DNA of 64,000 nt from Brevundimonas goettingensis (GTDB lineage Bacteria; Pseudomonadota; Alphaproteobacteria; Caulobacterales; Caulobacteraceae). This document shows, piece by piece, positions 26,285 to 35,114 of this stretch (positions are counted from its first letter, which is position 1; each line of letters begins with the position of its first letter). A program made the translations under genes and the position numbers. Where the stretch lies: contig NZ_CP062222.1 of NCBI RefSeq assembly GCF_017487405.1, forward strand, positions 3,598,501-3,662,500, written 5' to 3'. The notes under the pieces were generated by a model. It was given only the letters and a program-made list of their open reading frames with translations. It had not been told where the DNA came from and searched no databases.

Positions 26285-26944
26285 ATGACCGCGCCCCTGA
26301 TCTGTCCCTCGATCCTCGCCAGCGATTTCGCGAAGCTTGGCTCAGAAGTCGCCGCCATCGAGGCGGCGGGCGCCGACTGGGTCCATGTCGACGTCATGGA
26401 CGGCCATTTCGTGCCCAACATCACCATTGGCCCGGACGTTGTGAAGGCCCTGCGGCCGCACGCCAAACTGCCCTTCGACGTCCATCTGATGGTCGCCCCG
26501 GTCGATCCCTGGCTCGAGGCCTATCGCAACGCCGGCGCCGACATCCTGACCGTCCACCCCGAGAGCGGGCCGCACCTGCACCGGACGCTGGGCCGCATCC
26601 GCCAGCTGGGCGCCAGGGCCGGCGTCGTGCTCAATCCCGGCACCTCGCTGAGCGTGCTCGAGGACGTGGTCGAGCTGGTCGATCTGGTGCTCATCATGTC
26701 GGTCAATCCGGGCTTCGGCGGCCAGTCCTTCATCGACAGCTCTCTGCGCAAGATCGAGCGCACCCGTGCCCTGCTCGACGCCGCCGGGTCCAAGGCCCAT
26801 CTGCAGGTCGACGGCGGGGTCACCGCCGCCAACGCGGGCGCCTGCGTCTCCGCCGGGGCCGACGCCCTCGTGGCCGGCACGGCCGTGTTCAAGGGCGGGC
26901 CTGAGGCCTACGCCGCCAACATCGCCGCACTGAAGGCCGCGTGA
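26285..26944 (+). CDS. rpe: Ribulose-phosphate 3-epimerase
   Basis: 219 residues, a TIM barrel interconverting ribulose-5-P and xylulose-5-P in the pentose phosphate pathway. Signatures: ICPSILASDF, VHVDVMDGHFVPNITIGP, FDVHLMV, LIMSVNPGFGGQSFI and LQVDGGVTAANA. Metal-binding His and Asp residues lie in these blocks. Start ATG 26285; the long upstream frame is a shadow of rsmB. The stop overlaps a GTG of the next open frame. Confidence 0.96.
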   Translation: MTAPLICPSILASDFAKLGSEVAAIEAAGADWVHVDVMDGHFVPNITIGPDVVKALRPHAKLPFDVHLMVAPVDPWLEAYRNAGADILTVHPESGPHLHRTLGRIRQLGARAGVVLNPGTSLSVLEDVVELVDLVLIMSVNPGFGGQSFIDSSLRKIERTRALLDAAGSKAHLQVDGGVTAANAGACVSAGADALVAGTAVFKGGPEAYAANIAALKAA

Positions 26945-27072
26945 ATCCCCTCGGTCCCTTCGCCCCCCGGCCCGCCGAGGCCGAGGGGCCCGCGCCCGGC
27001 GCCATCCCGGGGCTCAGGGGCGCGCCCGTGCGCACCCCGATCCGCTCCGGCGGCCCCCATACTGGCCCGACC

Positions 27073-28782
27073 ATGTGGCCCGCCATCCTCGGCCGCCTGC
27101 TCACACGCCAGATGTGGATCGAGCTCTACGGCCTGCCCGGCTATGGCCTGACCCTCGCCGGCGCCCTGACCGGGGGCAAAGCCACCGCGCTCGCCGCCAC
27201 TCCGCGCGACTTCCGTCCCGCCGATGCGACCCTGGGCAAGGCCCTGCTCGACGGCCGCTTCACCTTGGCCGGCGTCAGCCTTGAGGTCGCGGCGCCCGAG
27301 GATCCGTGGGACCGGCCCAGCCCCTCGCGCAGCTTCGCCGTCGACCTGCACGCCTTCGCCTGGCTGCCGGCCCTGATGCTCCAGGGCGACCGCGGCGCGC
27401 GCGAGGCCCTGCGTCTGACCTTGGCCTGGGCCGATCATTTCACCCGCTGGTCGCCCTTCGCCTGGGAGCCCGGCATTCTGGCGCGGCGGGTGTTCAACCT
27501 GTCCTGCGCCGCCCGCCGGATGGGAGGCGTGGCCACCGAGGTCGAGCGTCTGCGGCTGTGCGACATCCTCGCCCGTCAGGGGCGTCAGCTGCTGCGTCCG
27601 CCCGGCGGCCTCGCGGGCAAGGCCGAGCGCATGATCGCCGCGGCCCTCGCCGGCTGCGTTCTCGCCGGACCGCCCGGTGTCTCGATCCGCAAGGCGGCGC
27701 TCAGCCGCCTGAACGGCGCCCTGCGCGTCACGGTCCAGGGCGACGGCGGCCACGCCTCGCGCAATCCCGAGGCCGGCCTCAGCCTGCTGCTCGACCTCCT
27801 GACCCTCGACGACGCCCTGTCACAGCTGTCGGAGCCCCTGTCCGAGGCCGCCGCCGGCGCCATCCAGCGCCTGACCTCGGCCCTCAGGGTACAGACCCTG
27901 CCCGACGGCCGTCTGACCAGCTTCCAGGGCGGGGGCCCGTCCAAGGCCGATCTGGTCGCCGCCGCCCGGGCCCATGACGACTGGACCCAGAGCCCGGGCG
28001 CCCAAGCGCCGCTGGCCGGTCTCGTCGGCGGCCTGCGCCGCATCCACGGCTCCCTGCTGACCGTCATCGCCGACACCGGCGCCCTGTCGCACGGGGCCTG
28101 GGGCGAGGCCGCCTGCGCCCAGCCTCTGGCGCTCGAGGTCTGCTGCGGCAAGGACCGGCTGATCACCGGCTGCGGCTGGACGCCTCGCGCGGGCGACCGT
28201 CAGGGCCTGCGCCTGACCCCGGCCCACACCACCCTGACGCTGGGCGAAATCTCGCTCGGCGACCCGCTCGGCGGCTGGAAGGGCGACCTTCTGGGCCCGC
28301 GCATGATCGGCCGCCCGATCCACGTCACCAACGAGCACCGCGAGGGCGAAGGCGCCGTCTGGCTGGAGCTGGAGCATGACGGCTGGGCCGTGCCCTTCGG
28401 CCTGCTGCACCAGCGCCGCCTCTATCTGGACCAGCGTCTGGACGAACTGCGCGCCGAGGAGCGGCTACACCCGGCCCCCGGCCACGAGGAAGACGTTCGC
28501 GCCATCGCCGCCCCCTATGCCGTCCGCTTCCATCTGGAGCCCGGGGTTCAGGCCTCACTGGCCCGCGATCGCCGCTCCATCCTGCTGCGCGGCCATTCGG
28601 GACGCGGCTGGTGGTTCCGCACCGATGGCCCCGACGTCGCCATCGAGCCCAGCGTCCACATCGACGACGGCCTGACCCGGCGATCCTTGCAGATCGTCGT
28701 GCGCGGCTCGGCCCGCACCGACGCGGAGACCAGGATCCGCTGGAAGCTCAGCCCCGCCGGCGCCGCGGGCGACCCGGTCTAG
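27073..28782 (+). CDS. Heparinase II/III-family protein
   Basis: 569 residues from ATG 27073. The N-terminal alpha-helical part carries TPRDFRPAD, SFAVDLHAFAWLPALML, SRNPEAGLSLLLDL and FQGGGPSKADL. The C-terminal beta-rich part (from about FQG onward, with EHREGEGAVWLELEHDGW) is the heparinase II/III-like domain. Related alphaproteobacterial proteins sit near purH, as here, and are assigned to polysaccharide lyases without proven substrate. The open frame runs back to a GTG at 26941 that overlaps the rpe stop; its first 44 codons encode a Pro/Gly/Ala-rich stretch unlike the family, so I prefer the later start. Confidence 0.8.
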   Translation: MWPAILGRLLTRQMWIELYGLPGYGLTLAGALTGGKATALAATPRDFRPADATLGKALLDGRFTLAGVSLEVAAPEDPWDRPSPSRSFAVDLHAFAWLPALMLQGDRGAREALRLTLAWADHFTRWSPFAWEPGILARRVFNLSCAARRMGGVATEVERLRLCDILARQGRQLLRPPGGLAGKAERMIAAALAGCVLAGPPGVSIRKAALSRLNGALRVTVQGDGGHASRNPEAGLSLLLDLLTLDDALSQLSEPLSEAAAGAIQRLTSALRVQTLPDGRLTSFQGGGPSKADLVAAARAHDDWTQSPGAQAPLAGLVGGLRRIHGSLLTVIADTGALSHGAWGEAACAQPLALEVCCGKDRLITGCGWTPRAGDRQGLRLTPAHTTLTLGEISLGDPLGGWKGDLLGPRMIGRPIHVTNEHREGEGAVWLELEHDGWAVPFGLLHQRRLYLDQRLDELRAEERLHPAPGHEEDVRAIAAPYAVRFHLEPGVQASLARDRRSILLRGHSGRGWWFRTDGPDVAIEPSVHIDDGLTRRSLQIVVRGSARTDAETRIRWKLSPAGAAGDPV

Positions 28783-28791
28783 GACCATGAG

Positions 28792-28971
28792 ATGATCCGG
28801 CTTCGGCTCGCCATCGCCGCCCTCTTTGTCGCCGCCGGAGCGGTGACTGTCGCTTCAGCAGTGGGATGGGTTTCGGCCGACGCCGCCCAGACCCTCTTCA
28901 TCGGCCTGTGGCTGTTCGGGGGGCTTCCCCTCGGCGCGTGGCTTTTGTGGTCGCGCGCGCGGAGAAAGTAG
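28792..28971 (+). CDS. Small two-segment membrane protein
   Basis: 59 residues. It has two hydrophobic segments (LAIAALFVAAGAVTVASAVGW and LFIGLWLFGGLPLGAWLLW) and a basic tail (SRARRK). The start lies 9 bases after the heparinase-family stop, so it is likely co-transcribed. Codon use is GC-rich like its neighbours. No family recognised. Confidence 0.6.
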   Translation: MIRLRLAIAALFVAAGAVTVASAVGWVSADAAQTLFIGLWLFGGLPLGAWLLWSRARRK

Positions 28972-29064
28972 GGCTCAGGCGTCCCTCCTTGGGTGACGCC
29001 CCGGTTCATGAGTGTTAAGGGCGCGCGCAATCGCTCCCCGATTCTACCGACCCGGACGAAACCC

Positions 29065-30669
29065 ATGCCCGCAGCTCCCGATTTCCCGCCCGCTCCTGAC
29101 CGGGTGAAGCCCGTCCGCGCCCTGATCTCCCTGTCCGACAAGGCGGGTCTGGAAGAGGCGGCGCGCGCGATGCACGACGCGGGCGTCGAGCTGGTCTCCA
29201 CCGGCGGCACCCGGGCGGCGATCGCGGGCTTCGGCCTGCCGGTCAAGGACGTCGCCGATCTGACGGGCTTCCCCGAGATGATGGACGGCCGGGTCAAGAC
29301 CCTGCACCCCGTGGTTCACGGCGGCCTGCTGGGCGTGCGCGACGCCACCGAGCACAAGGCGGCCATGGACGAACACGGCATCGGCCCGATCGATATCGTC
29401 TGGATCGACCTCTATCCGTTTGAATCCACCGTCGCCTCGGGCGCGGGCTTCGACGCGGTGATCGAGAACATCGACATCGGCGGTCCGGCCATGATCCGCT
29501 CGGGCTCCAAGAACCACGGCTATGTCGCCGTCGCCGTCGACGCCGGGTCCATCGCCCTGATCGTCGAGGCCCTCAAGGCCGAGGGTTCGACCGACCTCGC
29601 CCTGCGCAAACGCCTCGCCGCCCGCGCCTTCGCCCGCACCGCCGCCTATGACGCCGCCGTCTCGGGCTGGTTCGCCGGCCAGCTGGACGACGCCGCCCCG
29701 GCCCGCAAGTCGATCGCCGGATCCCTGGCCCAGACCCTGCGCTACGGCGAGAACCCGCACCAGACGGGCGCCTTCTACCGCACCGGAGAGGCTCGCCCCG
29801 GCGTCGCCCACGCCACCCAGATCCAGGGCAAGGAGCTGGGCTACAACAACATCGCCGACGCCGACGCCGCCTATGAGCTGGTCGCCGAGTTCGAGCAGCC
29901 GGCCGTGGTCATCGTCAAACACGCCAACCCCTGTGGCGTCGCGGTCGGCAAGGACCTGTCCGAAGCCTATGCCCGCGCGCTGGAATGCGACGCCGTCTCG
30001 GCCTTCGGCGGCGTCATTGCCGTCAACCGCCCGCTGAACGGCGCCGACGCCCGCGCCATCACCGACATCTTCACCGAAGTGGTCATCGCCCCCGGCGCGG
30101 ACGAGGAGGCGAAGGAAATCTTCGCGGCCAAGAAGAACCTGCGCCTGTTGATCACCGACGGCCTGCCCGACCCGCACGGTGCGGGCGAGGTCTTCCGCTC
30201 GGTCGCCGGCGGCTTCCTGGTCCAGTCGCGCGACCGCTCGCTGATCAAGCCGGCTGATCTCAAGATCGTGACCAAGCGCCAGCCGACCCCGACCGAGATC
30301 CAGGACATGCTGTTCGCCTTCACCGTGGCCAAACACGTCAAGTCCAACGCCATCGTCTATGCCAGGGACGGCCAGACGGCGGGCATCGGCGCCGGTCAGA
30401 TGAACCGCCGCGACTCGGCCCGCATCGCCGCCATCCGCGCCCGTGAGGCCGGTGAAGCCAAGGGTCTGGCCCATTCCCTGGCCGAGGGTTCGGCCTGCGC
30501 GTCCGAAGCCTTCTTCCCCTTCGCCGACGGCCTTCTGGAAGCGGTTGCGGCGGGCGCCACGGCGGTCATCCAGCCCGGCGGCTCGATGCGCGACGCCGAG
30601 GTCATCGCCGCCGCCGACGAAAAGGGCATCGCCATGGCCTTCACCGGCGTGCGGGTGTTCAGGCACTGA
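29065..30669 (+). CDS. purH: Bifunctional AICAR formyltransferase/IMP cyclohydrolase
   Basis: 534 residues, the normal PurH length, carrying out the last two steps of IMP synthesis. The MGS-like cyclohydrolase domain at the N-terminus shows [22 protein letters not shown] and GGLLGVRD. The transformylase domain has [35 protein letters not shown] and KSNAIVYA with SRRDS-like NRRDSARIA. Start set to ATG 29065; a longer frame upstream lacks family similarity. Confidence 0.96.
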   Translation: MPAAPDFPPAPDRVKPVRALISLSDKAGLEEAARAMHDAGVELVSTGGTRAAIAGFGLPVKDVADLTGFPEMMDGRVKTLHPVVHGGLLGVRDATEHKAAMDEHGIGPIDIVWIDLYPFESTVASGAGFDAVIENIDIGGPAMIRSGSKNHGYVAVAVDAGSIALIVEALKAEGSTDLALRKRLAARAFARTAAYDAAVSGWFAGQLDDAAPARKSIAGSLAQTLRYGENPHQTGAFYRTGEARPGVAHATQIQGKELGYNNIADADAAYELVAEFEQPAVVIVKHANPCGVAVGKDLSEAYARALECDAVSAFGGVIAVNRPLNGADARAITDIFTEVVIAPGADEEAKEIFAAKKNLRLLITDGLPDPHGAGEVFRSVAGGFLVQSRDRSLIKPADLKIVTKRQPTPTEIQDMLFAFTVAKHVKSNAIVYARDGQTAGIGAGQMNRRDSARIAAIRAREAGEAKGLAHSLAEGSACASEAFFPFADGLLEAVAAGATAVIQPGGSMRDAEVIAAADEKGIAMAFTGVRVFRH

Positions 30670-30674
30670 TCACA

Positions 30675-30802
30675 CACCGCTCACCCCGGCGAAGGCCGGG
30701 GTCCAGATTCACATCTGCTGCTTGAAGTTCTGCGCTCTGCACGGCTCTGCCGCAGGCCCGGTGTCTGGATCTGAATCCCGACTTTCGTCGGGATGAGCGG
30801 TG
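30675..30802. repeat. Inverted pair of REP-like palindromes
   Basis: Two 37-base copies, 30675-30711 and 30766-30802, face each other across 54 bases. Each contains its own hairpin: CCCCGGC-GAA-GGCCGGGG in the first and TCCCGAC-GAAA-GTCGGGA in the second (read on the minus strand). Several differences between copies are paired changes that keep the stem. Flanks CACCGCTCA and CAGAT are shared. A related single unit lies near 19.57 kb. Confidence 0.75.
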
Positions 30803-30824
30803 AAGATTGACCACCCCACACAGC

Positions 30825-30858
30825 AAAACGGCGGCCCGATGATCGGGCCGCCGTTTTT
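30825..30858. terminator. Bidirectional terminator between purH and the M23 gene
   Basis: AAAACGGCGGCCCGA (30825-30839) pairs with TCGGGCCGCCGTTTT (30843-30857) around a 3-base loop. T runs flank it on both strands, so it can end transcripts from both converging genes. Confidence 0.9.
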
Positions 30859-30880
30859 CGTTTCCGTCTGGAGTGGCGTC

Positions 30881-32236
30881 TCAGCCCCGGGCCGGACGCA
30901 GCCCCTGGACATCGGCCTGCATCGTCGCCGGCTTGCGCTCGCCGCCCTGGGCGATGATGCGGTCGATGCGGGCCTTTTCGGCGCGGAAGGCGGCCAGATC
31001 GGCGCCGGCGAGGACTGTGCCCTCGGAGGTGCGGACCGAGGCCGGGTTGATCCGCTGGCCGTTGCGCCAGATTTCATAGTGCAGGTGCGGGCCGGTCGAG
31101 GCGCCGGTCGTGCCGACATAGGCGACGATCTGGCCCTGCGACACGCGCTGGCCGGCGCGGATGCCCGAGCCGTAGCGCGACAGGTGGCCATAACCGGTTT
31201 CGAGGCCGTTCGAGTGACGGATGCGCAGCCAGTTGCCGTAGCCGCCCCAGCGGCGGGCCTCGACCACCACGCCGTCGGCGGGGGCCACGACCGGGGTGCC
31301 GGTCACGGCGGCATAGTCCATGCCCTGGTGCATCTTGCGGAAGCCCGACAGCGGGTGGACCCGCACGCCGAAGCCCGAGGAGATGCGGCGGAAGGTGGCG
31401 AGCGGCGCGCGCATCGCCGTGGTCTTCAGGTTCTTGCCGCTGGCGTCGAAATAGGCGGTCTCGCGGGCGCCGGCGGGCTTGAAGCGATAGAAGGCCTGGC
31501 CCTTGATCTCGGCGTACATCAGGTCGCCGGTCGAGACCGTGCGGCCCTGTTCGGTGACCGAGCGGTCGAACACCAGGGTGAACTCGTCGGCCCCGCGCAC
31601 GTCGCGGCGCATGTCGACCTTGCCCGAGAAGACCTGGGTGGCGCGGCGGATGATGGCCGAGGTGGCCCCGAAGGCGCCGGCCGAGGAGGCCAGCGAGGAG
31701 TTCACCGTGCCGTGGGCGACGACGATCTCGTGCGTCACCTTCTCGTCGAGGGCGCGCAGGCGCAGGGCGCCGTCGAAGCTGCGCGAAACGGTTAGCTGGC
31801 TGGCCGGGCCGGTGCGCATCGTCAGGCCGATCAGCCGGGCCTCGCCCATGCCGCCGCGCGGCTTGGAAATGGCGGTCTCGAACTTCAGACCGGCGCGCAG
31901 ATCGGCCAGGTCGAAGGCGTTGGAAATGGTTTCGGCGACGGCGTGGGCGTCGGCCTCGCCGATGCCGGTGCGGCGCACGGCCTGTTCGAAGGTCTCGCCC
32001 TTGCGGATCTGGACGTTGACGGCTTCGGGGGCGGTCAGGCCTTCGGGCGCATTGGCCGAGGCGAAGGCGCGCGCCTCAAGGTTGGCCACCTGTTGAGAGG
32101 TCAGTTCGGGAACTTCCGCCGCCTGGGCGGGTTGGTACACTCGACCGGCCAGCATCGCGACCGTCAGCGCAGCGGCGGCGGTCAGCAGGTGCGGCGCAAA
32201 ACGCGTCGGTTGGCGGCGTGGATCGAACTGAGCCAT
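30881..32236 (-). CDS. M23-family peptidoglycan endopeptidase-like protein
   Basis: 451 residues. An uncleaved anchor or signal occurs near residues 15-40 (LLTAAAALTVAMLAG). A LysM-like or OapA-type linker (VQIRKGETFEQAVRRTGI) precedes the C-terminal lytic domain. Zinc ligands follow the M23 pattern: HQGMDYAA (HxxxD) and GPHLHYE, with GFGVRVHP and GNWLRIRHSNGLETGYGHLS in between. It probably cleaves peptidoglycan cross-links or activates another enzyme. Start ATG 32236. It is convergent with purH and separated from it by the bidirectional terminator. Confidence 0.88.
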   Translation of the reverse strand: MAQFDPRRQPTRFAPHLLTAAAALTVAMLAGRVYQPAQAAEVPELTSQQVANLEARAFASANAPEGLTAPEAVNVQIRKGETFEQAVRRTGIGEADAHAVAETISNAFDLADLRAGLKFETAISKPRGGMGEARLIGLTMRTGPASQLTVSRSFDGALRLRALDEKVTHEIVVAHGTVNSSLASSAGAFGATSAIIRRATQVFSGKVDMRRDVRGADEFTLVFDRSVTEQGRTVSTGDLMYAEIKGQAFYRFKPAGARETAYFDASGKNLKTTAMRAPLATFRRISSGFGVRVHPLSGFRKMHQGMDYAAVTGTPVVAPADGVVVEARRWGGYGNWLRIRHSNGLETGYGHLSRYGSGIRAGQRVSQGQIVAYVGTTGASTGPHLHYEIWRNGQRINPASVRTSEGTVLAGADLAAFRAEKARIDRIIAQGGERKPATMQADVQGLRPARG

Positions 32237-32603
32237 CGGTCCCCAGGAAATGACGACGCCCGACGGCGCCACTCAACAGTATGCAAGGATCGCGCCCGGT
32301 GTCCCCCGGTGTCGCGAGACAAGCCGTATAGCCTGCCGGTGTCACAATGGGAAGCAGTCCGTTACATTCGGTTAACGCTCCTGTATTCCAGCGCTGGCGG
32401 GCGTTTTCGCCGAACAGGCGATGAGATTATAACCAAAGACATTCAGCTGAGCCGTTTGACGCAACTGACAGTAGTTCAGTTAGACTAAAGGTGTTTCAAG
32501 GTCACAGCGCGTGGCCTCAAAGCAACTCTGAACCGTGCGAAGCGCTCGCAGAAATCACTCAAACAATTTTACGTTCCGGCCCGGCCCTGTGCGAGATTGG
32601 GTC
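32237..32603. other. Intergenic region of 367 bases, divergent
   Basis: This gap lies between the starts of the M23 gene and a small membrane-protein gene. Around 32395-32505 it is notably A/T-richer than the genome, which fits promoter DNA. A short imperfect dyad surrounds CAGCGCTGG at 32390-32398. No gene or RNA structure is convincing. Confidence 0.45.
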
Positions 32604-32903
32604 ATGCCCCGCCCCGTCTCCCGTCTCCGGCGCCTGCTCTGGTCCATCAGCCTGGCCTGCGTCATCGCGGCAGTCTCGACCTTGGGTCTGGCCTGGGTCT
32701 GGCGACTGATCGGCGGCGGGGCGCTCAGTCTGCACGGCTGGATCGCCATGGGGCTGGGCATTCTGGGGACGGTGGCGCTCAGCTGGGTCTTGATGAGCCT
32801 CGCCTTCCGCTCGGACCGCGAGGGTTGGGACGACCGCGTCGACAACAGTCTGGATCCCGGCCGCGAGGAGAACCGGTCCGGGGACGACGACCTGATCTAC
32901 TAG
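32604..32903 (+). CDS. Small membrane protein of unknown function
   Basis: 99 residues from ATG 32604, a start chosen because it opens a basic N-terminus (PRPVSRLRRLLW) before the first hydrophobic segment. Two membrane segments follow (SISLACVIAAVSTLGLAWVW and WIAMGLGILGTVALSWVLMSLAF), then an acidic tail rich in Asp, Glu and Arg. No known motif. It overlaps the stop of the convergent DNA methyltransferase by 4 bases. Confidence 0.7.
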   Translation: MPRPVSRLRRLLWSISLACVIAAVSTLGLAWVWRLIGGGALSLHGWIAMGLGILGTVALSWVLMSLAFRSDREGWDDRVDNSLDPGREENRSGDDDLIY

Positions 32904-34066
32904 GCCGCGATCCCTTCGCCCTTCAGGACGCGCAGACCTAGGGCCGGGGCCAGAAGCCCTTCGGCCAGGGCCCGCACCACGGGGACGGCCACGGCGTCGC
33001 CCATCAGCTTCAGCGCCGCGCTCTCGCTGCCCGGCAGCCGATAGGCCTCGGCCAGTCCCATCAGCCGCGCGGTCTCGCGCCCCGTCAGCCGCCGCGCGCG
33101 GACCTGTCCGGCCTCGCACACCAGCACATACTGGCGCGACGATCCGCCCGAGGGGGTGCGCAGACAGCCGGCGAGGCCGTCCAGCCTCAGCTCCAGCCGC
33201 TGGACCTTGACCCCGGTCTCGGTCCGCACCCGCCGGAAGGCCGCCGCCACCCGGCGCTCGCCCGAGGCCAGGGCCGCCTCCAGCCGGGCCCGGTGCAGGG
33301 GCGCCGAAAGGGCCAGCAGGTCTTGCGTCTGGTTCGCATCGAACCAGTCGACCGCCGCATCCGGCTCCAGCAGGGCGGCGAGGTCCAGGTTGCGCCGCGG
33401 CGGGGCGGGCAGGGACCACCAGGCCCAGTTCGCCTTCACCGCCTCGGGCAGCCGGTCATGGGCCGCGATCAGGCGCGGCGAATGGAAGATGCCAGGTGCA
33501 GCCTCGGCTCCTGCCGCGTCCTTCAACCCGACGATGAACAGCCGGGGCCGCGACTGCGGCAGCCACAGTCCCGCGTCCATCTCCAGCGCCCCGACGCGGT
33601 AGCCCCCCTCGGTCAGGGCCTGACAGACGGCGGCGAAGTCCCGCCCGCCCGCCGAGGTCAGCAGCCCGACCACATTCTCGATCGCGATCGCTCGCGGCGC
33701 CCGACCCTCGTCGGCCAGTCCCTTCATCAGCCGCCAGAACCCCCAGAAGGCCCCCGATCGCCGCGCCTCCAGCCCGCCGCGCGCCCCGGCCAGACTGACG
33801 TCCTGACAGGGGGACGAGGCCCAGCACAGGTCGGGCGTCCCCGGCAGATCGGCGGTCGTCAGGTCCCAGACGTCGCCTTCGTGCAGGGGCGTATCGTGAT
33901 GGTTGGCGCGAAAGGCACGGGCCTTGGCCGCATCGATGTCATTGGCCATCAGGGTATGGAAGCCGGCGCTCGCCAGCCCGATCCCCGCCAGCCCGCCGCC
34001 GGCGAAGAACTCGAGCACGCCTCCCGGCGCCACCTTGGCTGCTGAATTGTCCCCGCGAATCGCCAT
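32900..34066 (-). CDS. DNA (cytosine-5) methyltransferase, orphan
   Basis: 388 residues. All core m5C motifs are visible: I (EFFAGGGLAGIGL), IV with the catalytic Cys (SSPCQDVS), VI (ENVVGLL), VIII (QSRPRLFIVG) and X (MGDAVAVPVV). The variable target-recognition region lies between VIII and X. No restriction endonuclease, specificity subunit or vsr repair gene is adjacent; the flanking genes are ordinary envelope genes. It may be a solitary regulator of methylation state or a self-protecting remnant. Recognition sequence cannot be read from the protein. Confidence 0.9.
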   Translation of the reverse strand: MAIRGDNSAAKVAPGGVLEFFAGGGLAGIGLASAGFHTLMANDIDAAKARAFRANHHDTPLHEGDVWDLTTADLPGTPDLCWASSPCQDVSLAGARGGLEARRSGAFWGFWRLMKGLADEGRAPRAIAIENVVGLLTSAGGRDFAAVCQALTEGGYRVGALEMDAGLWLPQSRPRLFIVGLKDAAGAEAAPGIFHSPRLIAAHDRLPEAVKANWAWWSLPAPPRRNLDLAALLEPDAAVDWFDANQTQDLLALSAPLHRARLEAALASGERRVAAAFRRVRTETGVKVQRLELRLDGLAGCLRTPSGGSSRQYVLVCEAGQVRARRLTGRETARLMGLAEAYRLPGSESAALKLMGDAVAVPVVRALAEGLLAPALGLRVLKGEGIAA

Positions 34067-34181
34067 GTGCGGATTCTAGGCGCCCCCGAATCTGTTGGCG
34101 ACATCCATTGGCGACGGACTTGACCCGGCAGGCGCTGTGGGGACCATAGCGGCGTCCTGGTCCCCCTCCGGAAAGCCCCCA

Positions 34182-34622
34182 ATGCGCCCCATCCTGCTCC
34201 TCGCCCCGCTCGCCCTTCTGGCCGCCTGTTCCCAGGGTACGACCGAGAAGACCGAGGCTCCGGCCGACGCTCCGACCCCGGCCAGCCTGGGCGGGGTCGA
34301 TCTGAACCAGCCGTTGCGCGCGCTCGGGACCGAGCCCTTCTGGAGCGTGGAGATCACGAAGGACGCCATGGTCTATACCGGCGTCGATCGCGACACCCGG
34401 CGTGCGGCCAACCCCCAGCCCGTCGTCCTGGGCGCCAAGGCCGTCTACACCGCCGCCACCGAGGACGGCGCCGAGATGGTCGTGACCCTGATCGCCACCG
34501 AATGCTCGGACGGGATGAGCGACCGCCTCTATCCCCTGACGGCCCGGGTCCAGATGGGCGAGGCCACCCTGACGGGTTGCGCCGCTTCCCAGACCTTCCT
34601 CAACAGCCAGCCGCCCGCCTGA
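34182..34622 (+). CDS. COG3650-type lipoprotein
   Basis: 146 residues. Lipobox LLAAC (Cys16). The mature part has the family core LNQPLRALGTEPFWSVEI, VLGAKAVYTA, and a later block with two Cys (TECSDGMSDRLYP and LTGCAAS) likely to form a disulfide. Proteins of this type are annotated as predicted membrane or lipoprotein of unknown role. Start ATG 34182, divergent from the methyltransferase gene. Confidence 0.75.
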   Translation: MRPILLLAPLALLAACSQGTTEKTEAPADAPTPASLGGVDLNQPLRALGTEPFWSVEITKDAMVYTGVDRDTRRAANPQPVVLGAKAVYTAATEDGAEMVVTLIATECSDGMSDRLYPLTARVQMGEATLTGCAASQTFLNSQPPA

Positions 34623-34633
34623 ACGGACAGGGC

Positions 34634-35068
34634 CTAGCCGTCGCCCAGCAGGGCGCCGACGCCGGGAACCGTCTTCACCGCCTCGCCCATCCAGTCGCGG
34701 CCGGTCGCTCCGGTGACCGCATCGCGGGCGGCGGGCAGCAGACGTTTCAGCTCGTCCTTGCCGATCCCCACGCGTTTCAAGCGGTCCAGCAGGCCCATGG
34801 CGTCGCCGATGGCCGCGCCCGAGACCCCGCCCGCGCTCTTCATCAGCCCGCCCATCAGTCCGCCGCCGCGCGGCTTCGCCTCGGGCGACAGCGCCAGATC
34901 CGCCGCGCCCGGTACGGCGGCATAGAAGGCGTCGCGCGCCTCAGGCGCCGCATGCTTCTCCAGCAGGCCCAGCGCCCCGATCAGCGCAGCCCGCGCCTGA
35001 TCCGGCTCCTGCCCGGCCTTCGCCGAGGCCTGCGACATCACGTCTTCGATCGAAATGGTGTTGTTCAT
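34634..35068 (-). CDS. Hypothetical protein, DUF2780-like
   Basis: 144 residues. Helical N-terminal half (EDVMSQASAKAG, ARAALIGALGLLEKHA), a central Gly/Met-rich loop (GGGLMGGLMKSAGGVSG), and a helical end (LLDRLKRVGIGKDELKRLLPAARDAV, VKTVPGVGALLGDG). This layout recalls the DUF2780 (VcgC/VcgE) group, but similarity is weak. No signal peptide. Start ATG 35068. It stands between a convergent lipoprotein gene and a divergent acyltransferase gene. Confidence 0.65.
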   Translation of the reverse strand: MNNTISIEDVMSQASAKAGQEPDQARAALIGALGLLEKHAAPEARDAFYAAVPGAADLALSPEAKPRGGGLMGGLMKSAGGVSGAAIGDAMGLLDRLKRVGIGKDELKRLLPAARDAVTGATGRDWMGEAVKTVPGVGALLGDG

Positions 35069-35114
35069 CGCGCCCTTAACGGTTCTCAAAGCCCAATGAT
35101 CCTAAGGATCGGGC

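Noticed and set aside
26941..27072. N-terminal extension of the heparinase-family protein from GTG 26941
   Set aside because: The extra 44 residues are Pro/Gly/Ala-rich and unlike relatives, though the GTGA overlap with rpe keeps it possible.
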